From contig JAPORH010000228.1 of the NCBI GenBank assembly GCA_026710325.1, positions 1-49,299 of the forward strand: DNA of 49,299 bases, in the 5' to 3' direction. Below the pieces are notes generated by a model, which did no database searches, was not told where the DNA came from, and worked only from the letters and a program-made list of their open reading frames with translations. A program made the translations under genes and the position numbers. Positions 19,968 through 26,255 of this stretch are shown piece after piece (positions within the stretch are counted from its first letter, which is position 1; each line of letters starts with the position of its first letter). Origin of the DNA: Litoreibacter sp. Lineage in GTDB: Bacteria; Pseudomonadota; Alphaproteobacteria; Rhodobacterales; Rhodobacteraceae.

Positions 19968-20884
19968 CGGCCAAACAGGCTTTGACGCCACTCTTCCTGC
20001 TCGGGCTTCCAGCGACGATGGATCCAGAACCATTGATCCATGTTTTGCCGCACCAGCGCTTCCAATGAGTCGTTGAGCGCCTGTGTCATTTCCGCTGGCG
20101 TCGAATGCGGGATGGGGGCTTCGCATATCACCTCGAAATCGAGCCCGTTGGCCTGCCGAATGCCGTAGGTTGGCACCACCAGCGCATCATATTTTAAAGC
20201 AAGCTCGGCCGCTGACAGTGCAGTTGGCGCAGGTTTGCCAAAGAAAGTAAGCGACGCCCCGTCGCGCATGTATTGATCGATCAGAAAGCCGCCCATATTG
20301 CCCGCGCGTAAGAATTTCAAAAGAGCCGATAGGCCGCGGCGGCCGCGAGGGAAGACCGGTGTGCCGATCTTTGAAATCGCGGCCACGTAGTGATCATTGA
20401 AATAGCCATTGTTCATTTCGCGGTAGAGCGCGCCGACGTTGAAGCCCTTTGCAATCAAAGCTGCGCGCGGGGCGTCGTAATTCCCAAAATGACCTGTCAC
20501 GAGGATCACCGGTCGCTTTTGCGCGTGCGCCTCCTCCAGTGCTGCGACGCCGGGGCCAGTCAGCGGGGCATTGGCGAAGCGTTTGGTGAAGCCCGCGCCG
20601 GAGTAGATTTCGATCAGCGTCCGACCCGCATTGTCCGGCACTGCTCGCATCAGTCTTTTGACCTCGGTCTCGGGTAGGTCGGGGCAGGTATAGGCGAGAT
20701 TTTCTTTCACACGGGCGCTGTAGCCCGCCAAAGGGGCCACGAGGCGCGACACAATCCAGCCCGCCATGGGGACCCGAAATCGGTATGGCACAAGCATGGC
20801 GGTGCCGATCAAAGCGCGGATCGCAAGGTTGATGGCGTAGTCGCGCCACCCTCTGCGCCCCGCCGCTGTTTTGCCCAATGCCAT
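19964..20884 (-). CDS. LpxL/HtrB-like lysophospholipid acyltransferase
   Basis: The 306-residue protein is a lipid A biosynthesis acyltransferase-like enzyme. An N-terminal membrane anchor (about 15-35) precedes the catalytic HX4D motif in GHFGNYD. Further blocks are FPRGRRGLSALLKFLRAGN with GGFLIDQYMRDG, and QWFWIHRRWKPE near the C-terminus. Family members add secondary acyl chains to lipid A or acylate other lipids at the inner membrane. It follows the nitrile-hydratase-like alpha gene after a 49-base gap on the same strand and could be co-transcribed, but the functions are not obviously linked. Confidence 0.88.
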   Translation of the reverse strand: MALGKTAAGRRGWRDYAINLAIRALIGTAMLVPYRFRVPMAGWIVSRLVAPLAGYSARVKENLAYTCPDLPETEVKRLMRAVPDNAGRTLIEIYSGAGFTKRFANAPLTGPGVAALEEAHAQKRPVILVTGHFGNYDAPRAALIAKGFNVGALYREMNNGYFNDHYVAAISKIGTPVFPRGRRGLSALLKFLRAGNMGGFLIDQYMRDGASLTFFGKPAPTALSAAELALKYDALVVPTYGIRQANGLDFEVICEAPIPHSTPAEMTQALNDSLEALVRQNMDQWFWIHRRWKPEQEEWRQSLFGR

Positions 20885-20933
20885 GTTTGCCGGTCATCCC
20901 GCACTTCACCTTCAGCGCAGAGACATAAATCCG

Positions 20934-21569
20934 CTAGGGCTGTTTGGCCAGCCCCGTGCCGATCATGCTGTCGCGCGTGACGAGCTCTGCCAAGGCCTCC
21001 TGCGTCCAGCCGTCGGTGCCTTTGGGCCGTGCGGGCAGAACGATGTAGCGCATGTCGGCGGTGCTGTCATGGACGCGGCAGGTGACGTTGTCTGGCAATT
21101 CGACCCCAAACTCAGCCAGGACCTTGCGCGGCTCCTTCACCGTGCGGGAGCGGTATTCGCGGGTCTTGTACCAATCTGGCGGCAACCCCAGCAGGTTGCG
21201 CGGGTAGCAGCTGCACAGCGTGCAGACGATAACGTTGTGAACGTCCTGAGTGTTTTCCACCGCGACAAGGTTCATCGGGCCGATGTCGAAGCCCATCTCG
21301 CGTGTGGCGTTTGTCGCATCGGCCAAAAGTGCGGCGCGAAACTCGGGCTCGTCCCAGGCGCGGGCAACCACCCGTGCACCATGAGATGGATTGCGCGCAT
21401 CCATTGCATCGATTTGGGCGGCGACCTCGGCGGCCGTGACCTCCCCCTTTTCAATCATCAACTCGCGTACGGCGATCTCCATCACCTGCCAATAGCTCAG
21501 GGGCGCGTCATTGTCGGACCGGTAGGGGTGGCCCGAGGGGGATAGATGGTCGTGATGGTCATGCGGCAT
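20934..21569 (-). CDS. nitrile hydratase/thiocyanate hydrolase-family metal-binding (alpha-type) subunit
   Basis: The 211-residue protein is the metal subunit of the nitrile hydratase family. The metal-binding claw VCTLCSCYPR places cysteines at 116, 119 and 121; CTLCSC is the cobalt-type form, while iron enzymes usually have CSLCSC. GLPPDWYKTREYRSR follows, as in the family. The N-terminus is histidine-rich (PHDHHDH). The start MPHDHH at 21569 lies 11 bases inside the preceding gene, so translation is coupled; a 52-residue extension in the frame is rejected. It is last in a six-gene operon. Nitrile hydratases turn nitriles into amides; thiocyanate hydrolase gamma, a homologue, hydrolyses thiocyanate to carbonyl sulfide and ammonia. 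Substrate is undetermined. Confidence 0.92.
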   Translation of the reverse strand: MPHDHHDHLSPSGHPYRSDNDAPLSYWQVMEIAVRELMIEKGEVTAAEVAAQIDAMDARNPSHGARVVARAWDEPEFRAALLADATNATREMGFDIGPMNLVAVENTQDVHNVIVCTLCSCYPRNLLGLPPDWYKTREYRSRTVKEPRKVLAEFGVELPDNVTCRVHDSTADMRYIVLPARPKGTDGWTQEALAELVTRDSMIGTGLAKQP

Positions 21570-21840
21570 GAGCGGCCTCAATCCAGTGTTCGTAAATCTC
21601 TGCGTCCAGCGTGTCTTCTGGGTGCTCAGCGCCGTCGCCCCAAATTTCCGCCATCGAAAAACGCACGCGGTAGAGCGGTTTTTCTGGGGCAGGGAGCATG
21701 TAGGCGCGCTGTTCGGGGTTTTCATAAGGGCCCAGGACCCGCTCGATTACACCGGTTTTGCCGCGTAGGTAGTGTGGCGTGCGGACATGACCCGGCGGTT
21801 GCAATGCGCGGATGCGAACGGTTTGGCCCGGCTCATACAT
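21559..21840 (-). CDS. nitrile hydratase beta-type subunit, C-terminal (SH3-like) half
   Basis: The 93-residue protein corresponds only to the C-terminal beta-barrel of nitrile hydratase beta. It carries GHVRTPHYLRGKTGVIE (17-33) and LYRVRFSMAEIWG (56-68), the standard family blocks. In ordinary nitrile hydratases this is fused behind a helical N-terminal half; here that half is the preceding gene. Start MYEPGQ at 21840 overlaps the end of that gene by 8 bases, and its own stop lies 11 bases inside the alpha gene. This matches thiocyanate hydrolase alpha (ScnA). The split is clean, with starts and stops in place, so it is architecture and not a frameshift. Confidence 0.9.
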   Translation of the reverse strand: MYEPGQTVRIRALQPPGHVRTPHYLRGKTGVIERVLGPYENPEQRAYMLPAPEKPLYRVRFSMAEIWGDGAEHPEDTLDAEIYEHWIEAAHAA

Positions 21841-22171
21841 CTTGCGCGGCTCCGTAGGTCTCACCGCGGGTGCGGACCTCTTCCATTTTGGAGCCGAGCT
21901 CTTCCAGCGAATAGACGCCGGCCTCGATCAGGTTTTGATTGATGGAGGCGATCCAGCGCTCGTAGTAGCTCATGTCTTCAAAAGCCTGCTCGCCCATATC
22001 TTCCAAGGCTCGGCGCAGCCCGTCGACGGTGAAATGGCCGCGCGCAGCGCCTAGGATCATCAGCGCGTCAACACGTTTTTCCCATAAGGCGAAATCGTGT
22101 TGGTCGGTCGGTACAGGGCCCGCGGCGTCGCCGCCCATGTCGTGCCAACGTCTTTCTGGTGTATCTGTCAT
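21833..22171 (-). CDS. nitrile hydratase beta-type subunit, N-terminal helical half
   Basis: The 112-residue protein matches the helical N-terminal domain of nitrile hydratase beta: RRWHDMGGDAAGPV (7-20), a central helical part, and YYERWIASINQNLIEAGV from residue 69. It corresponds to thiocyanate hydrolase beta (ScnB) or, less likely, to a p14K/NhlE-type cobalt activator, which is also homologous to this domain. An intact C-terminal half encoded immediately downstream, with an 8-base overlap, favours a structural subunit. The start is nine bases after the DUF442 gene and has only a weak ribosome site, so coupling is likely. Confidence 0.87.
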   Translation of the reverse strand: MTDTPERRWHDMGGDAAGPVPTDQHDFALWEKRVDALMILGAARGHFTVDGLRRALEDMGEQAFEDMSYYERWIASINQNLIEAGVYSLEELGSKMEEVRTRGETYGAAQDV

Positions 22172-22180
22172 GTCTACAGG

Positions 22181-22603
22181 CTAGGTCGCCGATTTCTGCT
22201 GTGCAAGCATCTCGATCTGGCCGCGAAGACCTTCGAGCGGGTAGCCTGCTTTGGTGAGCGCATCCATGATATCATCAGTCGGCATCTCGCCCGCTTGCGA
22301 CAATGCCCAGAGAATGGCGGACCGGGTGCCGGAGGCGCAATAGGCCAAGACCTTTCCGTCCACCTTCTGCGCCGTGATGTGCTCCAGCGTCAGCTGGCCA
22401 GAGACGAGCGGGTTGTCCGTCCACCCTATGCCGGCGGCCTCCACGGCTGTTTTGATCGCATCAGGCGCGTCTTCTGGCGCGCTTTCAAATGCAGGGCGGT
22501 TGCAGATCACATGGGTGAAGCCAGCCTCCGCCAACACAGCGACCTCGGCCACGGTGATTTGAGGGGAGACTGCGAAATCGGGGGAGAGGGGTCTGATATC
22601 CAT
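22181..22603 (-). CDS. DUF442/TIGR01244 phosphatase-fold sulfur transferase-like protein
   Basis: The 140-residue protein has the DUF442 (Blh N-terminal) fold: SPQITVAEVAVLAEAGFTHVICNRP, then the active-site loop YCASGTRSAILWALSQ with a CxxxxR cysteine. In Blh proteins of the BigR regulon this domain is fused to a persulfide dioxygenase-type metallohydrolase and takes part in hydrogen sulfide detoxification; here it stands alone. It sits between two YeeE/YedE sulfur-transport genes (4-base gap) and the nitrile-hydratase-like genes (9-base gap), which supports a role in handling persulfide or sulfane sulfur. Confidence 0.86.
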   Translation of the reverse strand: MDIRPLSPDFAVSPQITVAEVAVLAEAGFTHVICNRPAFESAPEDAPDAIKTAVEAAGIGWTDNPLVSGQLTLEHITAQKVDGKVLAYCASGTRSAILWALSQAGEMPTDDIMDALTKAGYPLEGLRGQIEMLAQQKSAT

Positions 22604-22607
22604 GACC

Positions 22608-23033
22608 CTACCTAACGCTCTGAAACCGTGCTGTCACCCGGGGCTGGGCGATCATGGCCGCAACCATTGCGGCAAAGAATATGCCGCCTTGCCAGCCGCC
22701 AAAGCTGAGCGACGCCATTGCAGGTCCGGGGCAAAGCCCTGAAAGCCCCCAGCCGACCCCAAAAAGGCCGGAGCCAATGGCGAGCTGAGGCGTAATCTTT
22801 GCATCCGGGCGGTCGGGAAAGGCCCCGCCCAGGAGCGCTGCCTTGCGCTTGGCGGCGATGCGCCAGGCCATAGCCATGGGCAGAATGGCCCCGCCCAAAA
22901 CAAAGGCGAGCGTCGGATCCCAGTCGCCTAACAGATCGAGCCACCCTTGCACTTTGCGTGTGTCCGTCATGCCAGAAAGCAGCAGCCCCATGCCAAAGAG
23001 CGCGCCGGTGAAAAGTGAAACGACCCCGCGCAT
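22608..23033 (-). CDS. YeeE/YedE sulfur-transport family protein, second half
   Basis: The 141-residue membrane protein has about four spans. The family cysteine motif is at GLSGLCPGPAMASLSFGG, and the N-terminus GVVSLFTGALFGMGLLLSGM also carries the repeat glycine motif. YeeE/YedE proteins such as TsuA import thiosulfate; the two-gene form (PmpA/PmpB-like) pairs two half-size proteins. The start overlaps the first half's stop as ATGA. A longer open frame upstream reads through the first half in the wrong frame and is rejected. The DUF442 gene starts four bases after its stop. Confidence 0.88.
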   Translation of the reverse strand: MRGVVSLFTGALFGMGLLLSGMTDTRKVQGWLDLLGDWDPTLAFVLGGAILPMAMAWRIAAKRKAALLGGAFPDRPDAKITPQLAIGSGLFGVGWGLSGLCPGPAMASLSFGGWQGGIFFAAMVAAMIAQPRVTARFQSVR

Positions 23034-23461
23034 CAGATCAGCCCCAGAATGTGGCGCGCGAGCGCGACTGTCGCGAAGCCTGCGCCGAGGTAGATTAGTG
23101 TCGCCCCGATGCCGCGTATCGACAGGCGGGAGATACCGCAGACGCCGTGGCCCGAGGTGCAGCCATTGGCTAGTCGCGTGCCGAAACCCACGCAAAGGCC
23201 TGCGACAATCAGAACGACGATGTTGGAGGTCAGGTAAGTCGGTGGCGCGGTAAAAGTGATGTTGTATAGCAGCGGCGCGCCGATCAAACCCGCCAGAAAA
23301 AGCAGTGAGTGGGTTCGGGTGCTGCCGCTTTGTGAGCCGTCGACGACGCCGCCAATGAGCCCTGACGCGCCCATGATGCGCCCGTTCAAAAGCAGAAACA
23401 GCGCCGCTGCGCTGCCAATCATGAGGCCGCCGATCAGCCCCCAAACCCATTCGATTGGCAT
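23033..23461 (-). CDS. YeeE/YedE sulfur-transport family protein, first half
   Basis: The 142-residue membrane protein has about four spans and the conserved [19 protein letters not shown] block with two cysteines (about residues 100-118). It opens the six-gene operon; ATG 23461 follows a good TTAGGAGA site. With the adjacent second half it should form one transporter for a sulfur-containing anion or sulfane sulfur. The substrate is unknown. Confidence 0.9.
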   Translation of the reverse strand: MPIEWVWGLIGGLMIGSAAALFLLLNGRIMGASGLIGGVVDGSQSGSTRTHSLLFLAGLIGAPLLYNITFTAPPTYLTSNIVVLIVAGLCVGFGTRLANGCTSGHGVCGISRLSIRGIGATLIYLGAGFATVALARHILGLI

Positions 23462-23513
23462 TTTTGGTGTCTCCTAATTGGTGCGAGCCGCGCGTCTTTT
23501 TGCAGCCAAAAAC

Positions 23514-23531
23514 TGCATGCGACAGTATGCA
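23514..23531. promoter_or_regulatory. inverted repeat upstream of the sulfur/nitrile-hydratase operon
   Basis: TGCAT (23514-23518) and ATGCA (23527-23531) are separated by 8 bases. The site lies 53 bases before the first start codon of the six-gene minus-strand operon. A 5-N8-5 dyad suits an ArsR-type dimer, and ArsR-type BigR/SqrR repressors control related sulfide genes. Assignment is inferred from position and shape only. The rest of the 263-base gap is AT-richer and holds no other gene. Confidence 0.35.
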
Positions 23532-23724
23532 ATTTCAAAGGCCTTGCTGCGGGTGCGAGAAAGTTAACCCTATGATGCAAAAATAAGCAAAAAACAGCCC
23601 AAAAGGTTAATTTAGTCCCGATTTCCAGCCCGGTTTGCCGGGTTTGACTGGAAATCGCTATTTCTGGGACCGGTGCCGTGCTACGATTTGACTGTAGCCA
23701 AATGATTTTATCTGGGAGGATTGA

Positions 23725-23907
23725 ATGACCAAATTAAACCCGGCCGAGCTGGACTTTGCCTTGCGCACGTTGATCGACAATCCCGAGAAACTGGACGAGG
23801 TCAAAGAGAAAATCCAATCCGGCCAACAGGCGCATCCCGCGCGCTCCCGCGCGTCCGAAATGCACAATGACGACTACGACGACATGTTCGATAACCTGCC
23901 GGTGTAA
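23725..23907 (+). CDS. small acidic hypothetical protein, 60 residues
   Basis: ATG 23725 follows a strong CTGGGAGGATTG ribosome site. The product has a predicted helical N-terminus (LNPAELDFALRTLIDNPEKL) and an acidic, asparagine- and aspartate-rich tail (MHNDDYDDMFDNLPV). No membrane span or signal peptide is seen, and the family is not recognised. It is convergent with the acyl-CoA dehydrogenase gene 11 bases away. The clear ribosome site and codon use support a real gene. Confidence 0.7.
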   Translation: MTKLNPAELDFALRTLIDNPEKLDEVKEKIQSGQQAHPARSRASEMHNDDYDDMFDNLPV

Positions 23908-23918
23908 CCGGACGGCTT

Positions 23919-25139
23919 CTACATCTTTTCCTGAGTATATTTTTTGAGCTCCGCGCGCGCGACCTGCCTGCGCTGCACCGCATCGGGGCCGTCAGCGAGA
24001 CGTAGCGTTCTGAGATGGGCCCATTGGCGCGCCAAGGGCGTGTCTTGGCTGATGCCTTGTGCGCCAAACATTTGGACGGCCTGGTCGGTGATCTCCAGCG
24101 CGACGCGCGGTGCCTCAACCTTGACCTGGCTGATCCAGGGTGCGGCCGCACGGGCGTCGCCTTGATCCATCATCCAAGCGGCTTTCAGGCATAAAAGGCG
24201 TGCCTGCTCGATCTGCATGCGGGCGTTGGCGATATAGTCATAGTTACCGCCGAGCTGAGCAAGCGGTTTACCAAAGGCCTCCCGCGCGAGGGAGCGTTTG
24301 CACATCAGCTCCAGCGCCCGCTCAGCCATCCCGATGGCGCGCATGCAATGGTGGATCCGACCGGGGCCCAACCGACCTTGCGCAATCTCAAACCCGCGGC
24401 CTTCGCCAAGAAGCATGTTTTTCGCAGGCACCCGAACGTCCGTAAAACGGATATGCATATGCCCATGCGGCGCCTCGTCATCGCCGTAAACCTGCATGGC
24501 GCGCAGCTTTTCAATGCCAGGCGTGTCGGAGGGCACGACGATCATTGAATGCTGCTGGTGGCGGGGGCCATCCGTGGCTGTGCGCACCATGACAATATAG
24601 ACAGCGCAGCGCGGATCGCCGGCACCCGTGGCCCACCATTTTTCGCCATTGAGTATGTAGTGATCCCCGTCGCGGCGACAGGCGAGGGAGATATTCGTTG
24701 CATCCGATGAAGCCACCTGTGGCTCAGTCATCAGATAGGCAGATCGGATTTTACCCTCAAGCAGTGGCTCGAGCCATTGGGCCTGCATCTCGGGCGTTCC
24801 GTATTTCTGGAAGACCTCCATATTGCCTGTGTCCGGCGCGTTGCAATTGAAGGTCTCCGGCGCCAGATGGGCCTTGCCCATTTCCTCGGCCAGATAGGCG
24901 TAGTCCACAGTCGACAGCTTGTGGCCTGTCTCAGATGACCACAGGTTCCACAGCCCCGCCGCGCGTGCCTTGGCCTTCAGGCTCTCGATGATCTCGGACT
25001 GGCGCGGCGTGAATGACCAGCGGTCGCCGATCTCGACCTCATCGAAATAGGGGGTGTCCATCGGCGCGATCGCGTCGCGCACCATACCGGCCACGGCCTC
25101 ACGAATAGGTGCCAGTCTTTCGTTTGGTCCGAGGATCAT
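23919..25139 (-). CDS. acyl-CoA dehydrogenase (ACAD11-like clade)
   Basis: The 406-residue flavoprotein has all acyl-CoA dehydrogenase blocks: CNAPDTGNMEVFQKYGTPEMQ, YLMTEPQVASSDATNISL (flavin-binding), GEKWWATGAGDPRCAVYIVM, HHCMRAIGMAERALELMC, and QMFGAQGISQDTPLARQWAHLR. In place of the YEGTSE segment holding the usual catalytic glutamate, it has ADGPDAVQRR (about 382-391), as in the ACAD10/11-type clade. Start ATG 25139 has a GGAGGTA site. It is divergent, by 87 bases, from an APH-like kinase gene; in mitochondrial ACAD10/11 these two domains are fused. Function may therefore be 4-hydroxyacyl-CoA metabolism and not simple beta-oxidation. Confidence 0.92.
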   Translation of the reverse strand: MILGPNERLAPIREAVAGMVRDAIAPMDTPYFDEVEIGDRWSFTPRQSEIIESLKAKARAAGLWNLWSSETGHKLSTVDYAYLAEEMGKAHLAPETFNCNAPDTGNMEVFQKYGTPEMQAQWLEPLLEGKIRSAYLMTEPQVASSDATNISLACRRDGDHYILNGEKWWATGAGDPRCAVYIVMVRTATDGPRHQQHSMIVVPSDTPGIEKLRAMQVYGDDEAPHGHMHIRFTDVRVPAKNMLLGEGRGFEIAQGRLGPGRIHHCMRAIGMAERALELMCKRSLAREAFGKPLAQLGGNYDYIANARMQIEQARLLCLKAAWMMDQGDARAAAPWISQVKVEAPRVALEITDQAVQMFGAQGISQDTPLARQWAHLRTLRLADGPDAVQRRQVARAELKKYTQEKM

Positions 25140-25226
25140 GCGCGTACCTCCGCTCAGTTCACTGCGGGGAAGGTCATGGCGCAAAGCGCGCTTGTCAATC
25201 CTGTGCGCGAGAGTAAGGTCAGCGCC

Positions 25227-26255
25227 ATGGGCGATATCGAGTTAAATGACATCTCCGCGTTCCTGTCCCATCACGCGCCCGAGCTGCCGCCTGTTACGGC
25301 GCTCGAAAAGTTTCCGACGGGCCAGTCGAACCCGACATACAAGCTTGTTTGCGGCGATCAGGCTTTCGTGCTGCGCGCCAAACCGTCCGGGCAGCTGCTC
25401 AAATCGGCCCATTTGGTGGAGCGGGAATACTGGGTGATGCGCGCGCTGGGTGAAAGCGCGGTGCCAGTGCCACGTATGATCGCACTGGCCGAGGATGAAA
25501 CCTCGCCCATTGGGCGCGCATTTTTTGTGATGGAGATGGTCGAGGGGCGTATCTTTTGGGACCCGGCCACGCCGGAGCTATCCCTGAGCGAGCGCAGCGC
25601 AGTCTATGACGAGATGAACCGCGTATTGACTGCCCTGCATGAAGTGGATGTTGATGCAGCTGGGCTCACAGATTTTGGCAAGCCGGGCAATTACTTCGCG
25701 CGCCAGACGGACCGGTGGTCAAAGCAATATCTCGCCTCCCGCACAGATCCGAGTGCACAAATGGACCGGCTTATGGATTGGCTCGAGCAGAATATGCCTG
25801 AGGATGACGGGCAGGTGGCGTTGGTGCATGGCGATTTCCGGCTCGACAACATGATTTTTGCCCCGGATGAACCCAAGGTGCTGGCGCTGCTGGATTGGGA
25901 GCTGAGCACGCTTGGCCACCCGCTGGCCGACCTTGCTTATCAGTGCATGCAATGGCGGTTGCCGCATGATGGCGGTATGCGTGGGCTCGGGGGGCTCGAC
26001 CGCGCCGCGCTTGGTCTGCCTGACGAGGAGGGCTATGTGGCGCGATATTGTGCGCGCCGCGGTATCGTGCCGCCTGAGAACTGGTCGTTTTACCTCGCTT
26101 TTGCCTTCTTCAGGCTGGCGGCCATCCTTGAAGGCGTGGTGCGGCGCGCCAAGGATGGGAACGCCTCCAACCCGGAAACCGCCCGAACATACTCAGCCGC
26201 GATCCCCGTATTGGCGGCGGAAGCCAACCGCATCACGCAGGGAGCGCCGTCATGA
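25227..26255 (+). CDS. APH-like phosphotransferase (ACAD10/11 kinase-domain type)
   Basis: The 342-residue protein has the aminoglycoside-phosphotransferase/choline-kinase fold. An N-terminal lobe reads FPTGQSNPTYKL with QAFVLRAKPSGQLLKSAH. The catalytic loop is LVHGDFRLDNMIF and the metal-binding block is LALLDWELSTLGHPLADLAY. This subfamily is homologous to the kinase domain of ACAD10/11 and to LvaA, which phosphorylates 4-hydroxyacyl-CoA in Pseudomonas levulinate catabolism. It overlaps the following hydratase fusion gene by four bases. Start ATG 25227 fits the family; an in-frame start 51 bases earlier is possible. It is not expected to confer antibiotic resistance. Confidence 0.9.
   Translation: MGDIELNDISAFLSHHAPELPPVTALEKFPTGQSNPTYKLVCGDQAFVLRAKPSGQLLKSAHLVEREYWVMRALGESAVPVPRMIALAEDETSPIGRAFFVMEMVEGRIFWDPATPELSLSERSAVYDEMNRVLTALHEVDVDAAGLTDFGKPGNYFARQTDRWSKQYLASRTDPSAQMDRLMDWLEQNMPEDDGQVALVHGDFRLDNMIFAPDEPKVLALLDWELSTLGHPLADLAYQCMQWRLPHDGGMRGLGGLDRAALGLPDEEGYVARYCARRGIVPPENWSFYLAFAFFRLAAILEGVVRRAKDGNASNPETARTYSAAIPVLAAEANRITQGAPS

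Noticed and set aside
21559-22171. Frameshifted ordinary nitrile hydratase beta subunit
   Set aside because: Both halves have proper start and stop codons with short overlaps of the coupled type, and the domain boundary matches that of known three-subunit enzymes.
23033-23450. Reading the second YeeE/YedE half as a 280-residue protein starting at 23450
   Set aside because: The first half of that frame is arginine/histidine-rich nonsense overlapping the intact first YeeE/YedE gene. The real start overlaps its stop as ATGA at 23033.
25227-26255. Aminoglycoside resistance gene
   Set aside because: The catalytic loop is APH-like, but the subfamily and the ACAD and hydratase neighbours fit acyl-CoA metabolism, not resistance.
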